Origin: JAGVPT01 sp963827085
GTDB taxonomy: Bacteria > Bacteroidota > Ignavibacteria > UBA10030 > UBA8401
DNA length: 64,000 nt
Direction: 5' to 3'
Assembly: GCA_963827085.1 (NCBI GenBank)
Contig: CAWGZY010000003.1
Location: 124,001-188,000, forward strand
Below the pieces are notes generated by a model, which was not told the DNA's origin, searched no databases, and saw only the letters and a program-made list of their open reading frames with translations. This document shows, piece by piece, positions 9,254 to 17,817 of this stretch. Each line of letters opens with the position of its first letter. Within the stretch, counting starts at the first letter, position 1. Position numbers and translations under genes: made by a program.

Positions 9254-10018
9254 ATGAGTACCGACGAGGAATTTAGAAGGCTTCTCCAAATAGTGAAGCG
9301 GCTGCGAACAGACTGCCCCTGGGATCGCGTTCAAACGCACGAATCCCTCCGCCAAGGTTTTATCGAAGAAACGTATGAAGCCGTCGAGGCCATCGACGCT
9401 GCCGATTGGAGCGAACTGAAAATCGAGCTTGGCGACGTTCTTCTCCACGTCGCTCTTCAAAGTACGATTGCAGAAGAGCGGAACGAGTTCACAATCGAAG
9501 AAGTCCTCCGCCACATCAATGAAAAGCTAATCAGGCGGCATCCGCATATTTTCGGAGCACAGTCCAGCATCGACCTTACGACGCAGAAGCGCAACTGGGA
9601 AAAAATAAAATTATCGGAAGGACGGCATTCCGTCGTTGAAGGGGTGCCGAAGGAAATGCCCGCGCTGCTTCGTGCCTTACGGCTGCAGGAAAAAGCATCC
9701 AAGGTAGGGTTCGACTGGAACAACAGCGAAGAGGTGTGGAAGAAGATTGACGAAGAACTTCACGAGCTGCATGAAGAAGTCAAACGCGGTGGGAAAGAGA
9801 ATATTTCCGACGAGTTTGGCGATGTTCTTTTCTCTCTTGTGAATTATGCCCGGTTTCTTCACCTCGACCCCGAACATGCCCTGCGGGAAACATCGAATAA
9901 GTTTGTCCGGCGCTTCAACTACATCGAAGAACGCCTGCAGGAGGAACAAAAAGATATTTACGCCGCCACGCTGGCTGAAATGGATACGCTCTGGAACGAA
10001 GCGAAAGAAAAAATGTGA
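9254..10018 (+). CDS. mazG: nucleoside triphosphate pyrophosphohydrolase MazG
   Basis: Hydrolyses non-canonical or excess NTPs to NMP and pyrophosphate. Two tandem MazG domains are visible: the first with EETYEAVEAID and ELGDVLLHV (the EExxE...ExxD Mg-binding set, about residues 37-62), the second with ELHELHEEV and EFGDVLFSL (about 168-195). 254 residues matches the two-domain form. A good ribosome binding site (AAAAGGAG) lies 7 bp before ATG 9254. Its TGA directly abuts the stop codon of phoH on the opposite strand. Confidence 0.95.
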   Translation: MSTDEEFRRLLQIVKRLRTDCPWDRVQTHESLRQGFIEETYEAVEAIDAADWSELKIELGDVLLHVALQSTIAEERNEFTIEEVLRHINEKLIRRHPHIFGAQSSIDLTTQKRNWEKIKLSEGRHSVVEGVPKEMPALLRALRLQEKASKVGFDWNNSEEVWKKIDEELHELHEEVKRGGKENISDEFGDVLFSLVNYARFLHLDPEHALRETSNKFVRRFNYIEERLQEEQKDIYAATLAEMDTLWNEAKEKM

Positions 10019-10990
10019 TTACTTCGTTCCGTTTTCCATCCTGCCGTTAAACTTCCCGTATGCGTCGATAATGTCTTTCACCAAACGATGACGCACGACA
10101 TCGTTCCGGTCGAAATACGCAAAGTCGATCCCGTCGATATTTTGCAGCACTTCCTGAATCTGTACCAAACCCGACGTAGTTTTCACGGGGAGGTCGATCT
10201 GCGTCACATCGCCGGTGATAATCGCTTTCGAATTGTCTCCGAGCCGTGTCAGAAACATTTTCATCTGCATCGCGGTAGCATTCTGCGCTTCATCGAGGAT
10301 GAGGAATGAATTATTCAACGTCCGTCCGCGCATGTACGCAAGCGGCACAATTTCGATAATGCGCCGCTCCATGTAGGTTTTCAGTTTTTCCGACGGCAGC
10401 ATATCGTCGAGAGCGTCGTACAGAGGACGAAGGTACGGGTCGACCTTCTCTTTCAAGTCGCCGGGTAAAAATCCCAGACTCTCTCCGGCTTCAACCGCCG
10501 GCCGCGCCAAAACAATTTTGCTCACTTCGCGGTTTTTAAGATTTGCCACGGCCATCGCCACCGCAAGATATGTTTTGCCTGTGCCGGCAGGACCGATCGC
10601 AAAGACAATATCATTCACCTGCACCCGCCTGATGTATTCTCTCTGCCCGGGTGTTTTTGCTTTGATAATCGCGTTCTTAGTGAAGAGAACGATGGAGTCC
10701 ATTTCATCTTTCGGAATCTGGGCTCGCAGCTGGGTTTGAGACGGCGAATCGACCGCAACGAGGTCAAGCACAGTATCGACATCGTTGGCAGTGAGAGCAC
10801 CGTTCTTAGAAAGAAGAAATGTCAGTTCCTTGAATACGCGTTCAATCTGTTGAACTTCGGAAGGTTCGCCGCGAAGGGTAATGTTTTCTCCACGCACGAT
10901 AATGTCTGCATCGAATCGGTCTTCGATGAGTTGGAGATGCCGGTCGTTAATGCCGAGGAGTGAGAATGCGTCCACCCCTTCGATCTTCAT
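10019..10990 (-). CDS. PhoH family ATPase
   Basis: Cytoplasmic P-loop protein of the PhoH/YbeZ type, linked in other bacteria to ribosome and RNA metabolism. An N-terminal KH-like segment (about 1-80) is followed by the ATPase with Walker A GPAGTGKT, Walker B FLILDEAQN and sensor GDVTQIDLP. The ATG at 10990 gives 323 residues; a longer frame to 11059 would run through a terminator hairpin and is rejected. An AGGAGG lies about 22 bp upstream, further than usual, so the start is slightly uncertain. No ybeY lies beside it. Confidence 0.92.
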   Translation of the reverse strand: MKIEGVDAFSLLGINDRHLQLIEDRFDADIIVRGENITLRGEPSEVQQIERVFKELTFLLSKNGALTANDVDTVLDLVAVDSPSQTQLRAQIPKDEMDSIVLFTKNAIIKAKTPGQREYIRRVQVNDIVFAIGPAGTGKTYLAVAMAVANLKNREVSKIVLARPAVEAGESLGFLPGDLKEKVDPYLRPLYDALDDMLPSEKLKTYMERRIIEIVPLAYMRGRTLNNSFLILDEAQNATAMQMKMFLTRLGDNSKAIITGDVTQIDLPVKTTSGLVQIQEVLQNIDGIDFAYFDRNDVVRHRLVKDIIDAYGKFNGRMENGTK

Positions 10991-11029
10991 TTTTTTTTCT
11001 ACCGTAGCCTGTCCTCCTTGCGAGAGATC

Positions 11030-11077
11030 CAAAAAATGAAAAGTCCTTCGCCCCGGCACACGCCGGGGGAAGGACTT
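11030..11077 (-). terminator. intrinsic terminator after the LysM-domain gene
   Basis: A 16-17 bp GC-rich stem (11041-11057 with 11062-11077, loop about 4 bases) is followed on the minus strand by TTTTCATTTTTT. It lies just after the stop codon of the gene at 11119 and before the phoH start, so it ends that transcript and also rules out a longer phoH start. Confidence 0.88.
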
Positions 11078-11118
11078 CCTTGGTTAGTGAAAACTCAACA
11101 AGAGTTTTGCTGTACTCC

Positions 11119-11883
11119 TTATTTGCTAGAGACTTTCTTCTTTGCCCAGTATTTACGCTCGGCTTTTTTCTCCGAATCCGTCAATGGACCGGCGGTCGGA
11201 ATTTTCAGTCTCTGTCCTTTGCGAATAATATCGGGGTCTTTGATTTGATCGCGGTTGCCCTGCCAAATTTTTGGCCACATGAACGGATTGTTGTAGATGC
11301 TTTTCTTTTTCGAGATGTTCCATAAACAATCGCGGTTCTTTTTCCACGATCCGACAACATAGGTTTTTTCAAGGCTTGCGAGAAACTCCGGCTTGGCAAG
11401 TGCTTCGCGCAGTCCGTCAATTTTCTGTTGAAGCGCTTGAAGCCTGTCATGGTACGCCTGCAGTGCAGCGAGCTTCGACTTCTTCAGCTCGTCTAATTTT
11501 GCCTGCACCGAATCTATCTCCGCTTTTCGCGCATACAGATCCTGGTTTGACAATCGTGCAAGCTCGTTGATCCAGCTTTCGAGAGCAGACAATTGCGCTT
11601 CGTACGCCTTGCGCATTTCATCGCTCGCACCGGTCATCGTCTTCGTGTCGTTAAGTACCGACTCCACTTTCTGATTCAAAGAAGCAAGAAGAGCTTTAAG
11701 GCTGTCGACATCTTTGTTCAGCTGCGCGAGAGTCTTTTTCAAGTTGTCGCGCTGAGCAGTATAATCAGTGATTTCCTTCTGCCATTCTTCCTTCGTCATC
11801 TTTGTCTGGGCGGAAAGAGAAGAACCCGTCGACGCGACGAGAACAAGAATACATCCTGAAATAAATAATTTTCTAAAATTCAT
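11119..11883 (-). CDS. secreted coiled-coil protein with C-terminal LysM-like domain
   Basis: 254 residues from the ATG at 11883, which has AAGGAGC upstream. Signal peptide (FISGCILVLVASTGSSLSA), then a long coiled coil of about 130 residues (KEEWQKEITDYTAQRDNLKK and on), then a LysM-like module beginning TYVVGSWKKNRDCLW and ending KGQRLKIP, and a basic tail. LysM modules bind peptidoglycan, so the likely role is envelope organisation at the cell wall; this is inference. It is 20 bp downstream of a small coiled-coil lipoprotein gene and ends in a strong terminator, forming a two-gene unit. Confidence 0.82.
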   Translation of the reverse strand: MNFRKLFISGCILVLVASTGSSLSAQTKMTKEEWQKEITDYTAQRDNLKKTLAQLNKDVDSLKALLASLNQKVESVLNDTKTMTGASDEMRKAYEAQLSALESWINELARLSNQDLYARKAEIDSVQAKLDELKKSKLAALQAYHDRLQALQQKIDGLREALAKPEFLASLEKTYVVGSWKKNRDCLWNISKKKSIYNNPFMWPKIWQGNRDQIKDPDIIRKGQRLKIPTAGPLTDSEKKAERKYWAKKKVSSK

Positions 11884-11903
11884 GAGTAGCTCCTTCAATA
11901 TAA

Positions 11904-12170
11904 TCATTGCTGGCTTTTTAGGCGTTCGCGAGTTGCGTCTTGGTCTTTTATTGCCGCTGCAAGCTCAGCCTGCTTATCTGCAATTTGTTTCTGCAGACTT
12001 GCCTTTTCGGCTTGCTTGGCATCGACCTCTTTCTGAAGTGACGCGACCTCGGCCTTTAACGCTTCCAACTGAGCGAGTTCATCTTCGCTGGGCCCGCTGC
12101 TGCACCCTGCAACGATCAATGTCGCCGTAAGGAAAGCCGCTCCTGCAAATAGCTTCAATGCTCTCTTCAT
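11904..12170 (-). CDS. small coiled-coil lipoprotein (Lpp-like)
   Basis: 88 residues. A short basic start and hydrophobic stretch lead to the lipobox IVAGC at about residue 23, so the mature protein is lipid-anchored. The rest is almost entirely heptad-repeat coiled coil rich in A, K, E and Q. It resembles Braun-type lipoproteins in architecture but lacks an obvious C-terminal lysine for peptidoglycan linkage (it ends KSQQ). Paired with the LysM coiled-coil gene downstream; the two may interact through their coiled coils. Confidence 0.82.
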   Translation of the reverse strand: MKRALKLFAGAAFLTATLIVAGCSSGPSEDELAQLEALKAEVASLQKEVDAKQAEKASLQKQIADKQAELAAAIKDQDATRERLKSQQ

Positions 12171-12229
12171 ATTTTACCTATATCCTGTGTAATGAGATGT
12201 TCTGGAAAAATTTGATCTTTTCCTGTAGA

Positions 12230-12258
12230 ATAATAATGAAATGGTTGAACGATGTCAA
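12230..12258 (-). promoter_or_regulatory. sigma70-like promoter for the lipoprotein-LysM unit
   Basis: On the minus strand TTGACA (12258-12253), a 17-bp spacer, then TATTAT (12235-12230) lie about 60 bp before the lipoprotein ATG. The match to the housekeeping consensus is near perfect. Some FCB groups use a different consensus, so function is inferred. Confidence 0.6.
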
Positions 12259-12516
12259 GGGAAAAAAATACCTTCGAACGCTCCAGCTCCAACTTGAGTC
12301 GCTTTTTTTCATCCCTGCATTGCTTTAAAGGGATTAATCGCTCTTCGGGCTTCTAAAAATGACATATTATTCATTTTCCCACGGAAATGCAGTATTCATG
12401 TTGTTGGTGCTCACAGAATCTCTTTCGAACCCTCAAAAAACCCCGGGATAGCCGACTGGGAGACCCAAACCCCTGACATCGTGCTAAAGATATGCCCGAC
12501 TCCAACGCCGTAAATC
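12259..12516. other. intergenic stretch without recognised content
   Basis: Between the promoter above and the radC stop codon no gene, RNA or clear hairpin is seen. With the promoter and leader region the gene-free stretch is 346 bp. Confidence 0.5.
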
Positions 12517-13239
12517 TTAGATCAATCCCCTTTCAGCAAGGCTGGTGAAATTGCCCCCCGCGATAATGATATGGTCGTGCACCGGAATCCCGACAACTTT
12601 GCCCGCTTCTACGATCTGTTTTGTGGTAGAAATATCTTCCTGGCTCGGTTCCGGGTTTCCGCTTGGATGATTATGCATTAGAATTACACTCGCCGCATGT
12701 TCAACGATGGCATGTCGAAAGACTTCACGCGGATGCGTGAGCGACGAATTAAGCAGACCTTTGGTAATGGTAATTTCTTTTATGATTTTGTTTGCGCTGT
12801 TCAACAGGACAACTATGAAAACTTCCTGTTGAAGGTCGCGTAAAGCCGGGATGAACTCTTCCGCAATATCTGAAGGGGATCGTATGATCCGGCGTTCAAC
12901 GTCGGGAGAGGATTGAAGGCGGCGTGCCAGTTCAAAAGCTGCTGCAATGGAAACGGCACGCGCGTCGCCTATGCCTCTGAATTGTTTCAAATCCCCAACG
13001 CTTAAGCCGGCAAGCGACCTTAAGGTTCTGTGTTCCACGAAGAGAGTTTTTGCAATGTCCACGGCAGTGACTTTCCCGCTTCCGGAACCGATCAGAATTG
13101 CGAGCAGCTCTGCTTCGGTGAGAACTTCGGGACCGTGGTTAATGAGTTTTTCACGCGGGCGCTCATTAACAGGCCAATCTTTAATTTTGGAATGATAGAA
13201 CGAAGGTTCGTTTACATTGCGGTTCGATGCTTCAGCCAT
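12517..13239 (-). CDS. radC: RadC-family JAB/MPN domain protein
   Basis: N-terminal helix-hairpin-helix-like region (LKQFRGIGDARAVSI, about 80-100) and a C-terminal JAB metalloprotease fold with the motif HNHPSGNPEPSQED. 240 residues, the usual length. Historically linked to DNA repair, but the biochemical role is unsettled. GGGGGAG just before the ATG supports the start. It lies 23 bp downstream of the LpoA-like gene and is probably the last gene of the guaA-to-radC run. Confidence 0.93.
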   Translation of the reverse strand: MAEASNRNVNEPSFYHSKIKDWPVNERPREKLINHGPEVLTEAELLAILIGSGSGKVTAVDIAKTLFVEHRTLRSLAGLSVGDLKQFRGIGDARAVSIAAAFELARRLQSSPDVERRIIRSPSDIAEEFIPALRDLQQEVFIVVLLNSANKIIKEITITKGLLNSSLTHPREVFRHAIVEHAASVILMHNHPSGNPEPSQEDISTTKQIVEAGKVVGIPVHDHIIIAGGNFTSLAERGLI

Positions 13240-13262
13240 AATCTCCCCCCTGTTTGATTGTT

Positions 13263-15269
13263 CTATTTTGGCGCGGCGTCTTTTTTGTAATAGACTTCGT
13301 CGATCTTTAAAATTTTCCCCTTCTTATACTGAAGGATGTGGAGATAGGAATTCACTCTGTTTTCAGTGAGTGAAATTCTTGAATGATAGCCCGGGAAATC
13401 CGATACTTTCCCCAACAATTCCGTAAGCCGTTCCCGTGTGCTCCCGCCGTTCAAAATTTGTGTTAGGACAAGCGACATCGCATCATAACCGAACAGCACA
13501 TTATCGGTCGGCTGGCGTTGAGTTGCCTGAAAGAAATGCGAAGTGAATTGACTATAGTCGTATGAGTTTTCGACCCAGCGGTCCGAACTGAAAATGACTC
13601 CATCGGCATAACGCTTGTTGAGGTCGAGTTCTGTAGGATCGTTCCATTCTCCCGAACCAAGGATGGTGGCTTTAATATTAAAGTACGTTAATTGCGATGT
13701 AATGATGCCGATCTCGCTGCTGTTTGAAATCGGACTGAACACTGCCTGGATCGACGTAACGGGGTACTGCAAACTGTCCAGGTAGAACGGTTCAACCTGC
13801 AGCGGGATTCCCAGCGAATCGGCGATCGCTTTGCCGTTTTGCCCGAACAATCTCTGCACAATAACTTTTCCTTGTTTCTCCGCCAGCGAGTCGATCGTCG
13901 ATTTTCGAACGCCGAATGCCGTCAATCGATTGATGATCTCGGGATAACTTACCGCTCCTTTAAAATCGATGGATTCTTCTTCGCCAAAAACCGCCGCTTC
14001 GCTCCGCATTTCGCTGAAGAGATACCGCAGATCCGTTGCCCCTTTCAAATAACGTTTGTCCGAGATGATTCGCGCGCCGAGACGAATCGATTCCTGTACG
14101 AAAGAATCTGCAATCACGCTGCTCGGCTGAAAGCTCGGCGCAACGACAGCAAGGTTCTTCAAACCGAGTTTCAGCACGGCATACTGCGCCATTGCTTTGC
14201 CGCGCGTAGTATAGTCGGGGTTTGCCTGAAAAACATAATCGCCCACTGCGGCGATGCCGTTGTCGGTCGCCGTCGGCGTGATAAGAGGAATCTTCCGCGC
14301 ATTCGCGATTCCTGCAACGGGTGAAACTTCGTAGCTGAAGATCGGGCCGACGATACCGATAAATTCTTTGTCATCGAGCCACGGCTGGATCTCACGCGCG
14401 GCGACGAGAGGATCTTTCTCAGAATCGCGTACATCAATGACCACCGTTACGCCTTGTTTCGAGTTCTTGAGATTGTATTCGTCCACTGCATATTTCAATC
14501 CATCCAGGATTTCATACGCCAGTTTCTTTTCGCGGGAAGCGCCGTCGGTTTTCTGCATCAGCGGCAAAATAACGCCGAGTTTCACCGACGTACCGCTCTG
14601 GAGCCGGACGAGAAGCGAACGGGCCCGCTGGGCACTCAAAGGGTCTTCTTTGCCGGAAAGAACCTCCCGTGCGTGAGCCATCGATTCGGTATACAGCCCT
14701 TGGTCAAATTCCAATTCAGCGAGATGAAGCGTCAGCAACTTCTTTGACCTTTCCGTTTTTGAAAAATAAAGAAGGTCTTTTATTTCCTGTGCGGTGAGAA
14801 ATTCGGAGGCAACGTTTTCAAAAATCCTTTGCGACCGGAGAAACGTCTTCCGCTCTTTTCCGCTCTCCAAGACAATCAGCAATTCACTGGCTGCGTCGGG
14901 GTAGCGGTTCAGCCGGTAATAGTTCAATGCAAGAGTATAATGTGCGTCTTCGGCATAATTGCTCTGCGGATACGTGTCGAGGAAGTCTTTCAGAAGGCGG
15001 ATCGATTCCCTGAAGCTGTGCAGTTGAAAGAGCGTCTTCGCCGACATGATCAACGAAGCCGTTGTCCGCTGGTTGCGCACCGGGTCTTCAATCACTTTCT
15101 GAAAAGAGAGATACGCTTCTTTGAAATCACTTTGCGCATACTGCTTCGTCCCTAACAAAAAACTCTCTTCGTCGCCCTGGTTGAAAACAACCTCATCCTG
15201 CGCTAGCAGCGTCCCCGCGCTTAACAGCAGTCCAAGCATCCCTGTAAGTGATATTTTAATAAAAGTCAT
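13263..15269 (-). CDS. LpoA-like periplasmic protein: TPR repeats plus ABC-type ligand-binding domain
   Basis: 668 residues. Signal peptide (LTGMLGLLLSAGTLLAQ), a region of tetratricopeptide-like helices (about 30-215, e.g. DAHYTLALNYYRLNRYPDAA), then a type-1 periplasmic-binding fold (about 220-650, beginning VKLGVILPLM) like leucine-binding and LpoA proteins. The TPR plus PBP1 order matches penicillin-binding protein activators, and in related genomes such proteins are annotated as ABC substrate-binding proteins. No amino-acid permease gene is next to it; the adjacent ABC transporter is of exporter type. Activator of peptidoglycan synthesis is my preferred guess. Confidence 0.75.
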   Translation of the reverse strand: MTFIKISLTGMLGLLLSAGTLLAQDEVVFNQGDEESFLLGTKQYAQSDFKEAYLSFQKVIEDPVRNQRTTASLIMSAKTLFQLHSFRESIRLLKDFLDTYPQSNYAEDAHYTLALNYYRLNRYPDAASELLIVLESGKERKTFLRSQRIFENVASEFLTAQEIKDLLYFSKTERSKKLLTLHLAELEFDQGLYTESMAHAREVLSGKEDPLSAQRARSLLVRLQSGTSVKLGVILPLMQKTDGASREKKLAYEILDGLKYAVDEYNLKNSKQGVTVVIDVRDSEKDPLVAAREIQPWLDDKEFIGIVGPIFSYEVSPVAGIANARKIPLITPTATDNGIAAVGDYVFQANPDYTTRGKAMAQYAVLKLGLKNLAVVAPSFQPSSVIADSFVQESIRLGARIISDKRYLKGATDLRYLFSEMRSEAAVFGEEESIDFKGAVSYPEIINRLTAFGVRKSTIDSLAEKQGKVIVQRLFGQNGKAIADSLGIPLQVEPFYLDSLQYPVTSIQAVFSPISNSSEIGIITSQLTYFNIKATILGSGEWNDPTELDLNKRYADGVIFSSDRWVENSYDYSQFTSHFFQATQRQPTDNVLFGYDAMSLVLTQILNGGSTRERLTELLGKVSDFPGYHSRISLTENRVNSYLHILQYKKGKILKIDEVYYKKDAAPK

Positions 15270-15317
15270 AGTTTTCGAAAAAATATTAACGGCGATAAGT
15301 TTTCCACGTTCATTCTT

Positions 15318-17006
15318 TCACACATCTCTTGCCAGCGCTTTTATACCGATTGAATGCGATACAACACCGACAACGGCGGAAAAAAATCCGATGACCACAA
15401 GGGCATAATACAGCCACGAGCTTTTCCTTGGAAGTTCGAAATAAATGGAATTAAAAACAGCGAGTATGGGGAAAAAGAATATACTTACAAGAACGACGAG
15501 AAACACGATACTTAATAGAAATGTAAGCGTCGCTCCTTGCGAGGATGCGATTCGAATGGGGTTCTTCTCGTCGTAGTTAACAAAATATGACCCCAGGCCA
15601 AAATTAAGGCTGACCAAGGCAACCGCAATGAATCCCATCCCTGCGGTCGTAACCTGGGGAAGCGGAGAAAGGCGGATGTACGGAATATTGGATAATACCG
15701 CTAAGGCCAATCCGGCAACCATGAGCGGCACGAGAACGACAAAAAATTTTGTCCAATATACTTTCGACGCTCGAAGAGGCGAACTGCGAATCGTCCAATA
15801 CGCGTCCCCCTCAAGACTCATCATGGGGAAAACGAATCGTAACGCTATTGATGTTATCAAAAAAGCATCGAATATGTATACTACCAAAAAGACTGCCGTT
15901 CTCAATTGTGGGTCTTGCAAGCCAAAATCCATCGATGTCACACTTGAAAGGAAAGTGAAGACCAAAAACAGCATGACCACGAGATGAATCCATTGGGTCG
16001 GTTCGCGCAAAAATTGCCAGTACTCTTTTTTTAGGATGGATTCGGTCTGGGAGGAAAAACGGGATCGTTTCTCGAAACTGAACAGCGTCCCGGTAAATTC
16101 GAATTTCTTGATCGAAAACGATCTGAACGTGAGCGAAGTGATCCATGTTGAATAGAATAATCTGTCGCCGGCCAGGACCAGGGCAATAAATGCAGCGGCG
16201 CTCGACAACATCAGGAGCGCACAGTATCCCACCACCGCGCTTTGTTTTCCAGTCGCATAAAAGAACAATATCTGGGAAATCCAGAAATTGGGAAGATAAT
16301 TGGAAACCGGCGGGTCAAGCTGCCCAAAATACAGGTTGACGTTCGGATAATATCTCATCACTTCCCGGACAAGATCAACCGGGCTTGCGGCATGAAAATA
16401 CAAATAAATCTGAGCGACATAAAAAAGAATGAGCAGGACAATAAGCATTTTAAAATTCATTTTCGATGCCAGCTTCATCAGCACGAGTAAAATGATCACT
16501 GCAGTACATCCTGCAAGAAACATAAAAGGGACTAAAACGCCGAGCATCACCAGGAGATAAAAATGCCATGGGAACCCAAAATACGACCCGTAACCGAGCA
16601 GCACTGAGAAACCGGCAAGAAAGAGCGTGCCGGAGCTGTAAAAGAAATTATCGAGAAATTTTATGATGAAGATCGTCAGATGCGGAATGGGCCTCGTCAA
16701 CATAAAGTGAACTTCGGGCGAGCGATAGAGAGTGGAAAACGAGACGACCATGTTTCCGAGGCTGATAGTGATAAAAAAAACGAACAACAGCATCGACATG
16801 AGCCTGTGAAACAGGAAGAGGCCGATCTTGACATCATGAAGAAGATAGGCTGTGAGAAAGCGGGAGAACAAAAACGCTCCGACGGCAAACGAGCTGAAGA
16901 CGATGAACGATCCGATATTTTTTATCAGGGATTGAGCGTTCAGCGAGAACGTCACTTTCCAGAACATTTTGTTCTTGAAGACGAGAATATGCAGGAACTT
17001 TCTCAC
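15318..17006 (-). CDS. ABC transporter permease, exporter type
   Basis: 562 residues with about 12 hydrophobic segments, beginning FIVFSSFAVGAFLFS and ending in VVIGFFSAVVGVVSHSIGI. No ligand-binding domain. The start is GTG at 17006 and overlaps the stop of the ATPase gene in GTGA, a tight translational coupling. It resembles the large permeases annotated 'putative ABC exporter' with a central soluble segment. Substrate unknown. Confidence 0.8.
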   Translation of the reverse strand: MRKFLHILVFKNKMFWKVTFSLNAQSLIKNIGSFIVFSSFAVGAFLFSRFLTAYLLHDVKIGLFLFHRLMSMLLFVFFITISLGNMVVSFSTLYRSPEVHFMLTRPIPHLTIFIIKFLDNFFYSSGTLFLAGFSVLLGYGSYFGFPWHFYLLVMLGVLVPFMFLAGCTAVIILLVLMKLASKMNFKMLIVLLILFYVAQIYLYFHAASPVDLVREVMRYYPNVNLYFGQLDPPVSNYLPNFWISQILFFYATGKQSAVVGYCALLMLSSAAAFIALVLAGDRLFYSTWITSLTFRSFSIKKFEFTGTLFSFEKRSRFSSQTESILKKEYWQFLREPTQWIHLVVMLFLVFTFLSSVTSMDFGLQDPQLRTAVFLVVYIFDAFLITSIALRFVFPMMSLEGDAYWTIRSSPLRASKVYWTKFFVVLVPLMVAGLALAVLSNIPYIRLSPLPQVTTAGMGFIAVALVSLNFGLGSYFVNYDEKNPIRIASSQGATLTFLLSIVFLVVLVSIFFFPILAVFNSIYFELPRKSSWLYYALVVIGFFSAVVGVVSHSIGIKALARDV

Positions 17007-17722
17007 TTCGTCAGCTCCAGAAAGACCGATTCAAGCTTTCCGTCATATTTCGATTTATGGTGATGAAGGCTTTCCCGTGAATCGAGGAAAATCAGCTTGC
17101 CGTCCTTAATAATTCCAATCCGGTCGCACAATTCTTCCACCATCTCCAAGCTGTGCGTCGACATGAAAATCGAGACGCCTTCCCGTGATTTCTGTTTGAG
17201 CGAATCTTTCACGATGCGGGCGCTGCGGGGGTCGAGTCCAACCATCGGCTCGTCGATGATGATTGTTTTCGGGTCGTGAAGAAAAGCGGCGGTGATGGTC
17301 ACTCGCTGGCGCATCCCCTGGGAATATTCCTCGGTCCTTTTGTCGACCCAGTCTCCAATTTCAAAATGTTCAACGAGTTCTTTTGTTCGTTCCTGAATTT
17401 TCTGTTTCGGCATGCTGAACAGTCCGCCAATGTAGTACAGAAATTCCCTTCCAGTAAGTTTGTCGTACAGAAACGGCTGGTCCGGAATGTACCCAATCGA
17501 TGCTTTCGCCTCCAGCGCATGTTTTTGGACATCAAAGCCGTTAATAACGATGGACCCCGAGGTCGGCGTGAACAAACCGGTCATCATCTTAATGGTGGTG
17601 GTTTTCCCCGCACCGTTCGGACCCAGGAAGCCGAAAAACTCTCCTTGCGGGACTGTGAGGGACAAATGGTCCACCGCTGTGAACGAGCCGAATTTTTTTG
17701 TGAGATTCTCGAGGATAATCAT
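17003..17722 (-). CDS. ABC transporter ATP-binding protein
   Basis: Classic ABC ATPase: Walker A GPNGAGKTTT, Q-loop region GYIPDQPFLY, signature YSQGMRQR, Walker B IIIDEPMVGLDP and switch His in STHSLEMVEE. Most like ATPases of the drug/lipid/Na+ export group. I take ATG 17722 (MIILENL); a TTG at 17749 is in frame but would add residues outside the fold. It energises the permease directly downstream. Confidence 0.93.
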   Translation of the reverse strand: MIILENLTKKFGSFTAVDHLSLTVPQGEFFGFLGPNGAGKTTTIKMMTGLFTPTSGSIVINGFDVQKHALEAKASIGYIPDQPFLYDKLTGREFLYYIGGLFSMPKQKIQERTKELVEHFEIGDWVDKRTEEYSQGMRQRVTITAAFLHDPKTIIIDEPMVGLDPRSARIVKDSLKQKSREGVSIFMSTHSLEMVEELCDRIGIIKDGKLIFLDSRESLHHHKSKYDGKLESVFLELTK

Positions 17723-17754
17723 AGCTGATTTGAAATTGTCAGTCTGCAATTTTT

Positions 17755-17808
17755 GAATGACGATTGCCGATTTCCAAATGGCTCATTGCAAATCGGCAAT
17801 CGTCATTC
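17755..17808. repeat. 19-bp perfect inverted repeat downstream of guaA
   Basis: Bases 17755-17773 and 17790-17808 are perfect reverse complements with a 16-base centre. The hairpin lies 9 bp after the guaA stop. On the minus strand it is followed by A-rich, not T-rich, sequence, so it is not a standard terminator; it may stabilise the guaA 3' end or be a small mobile repeat. Confidence 0.75.
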
Positions 17809-17817
17809 GCAAACTAT

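Noticed and set aside
9002..9514. 170-codon minus-strand open frame
   Set aside because: It overlaps mazG, which has strong family motifs, and the start of the amidohydrolase gene.
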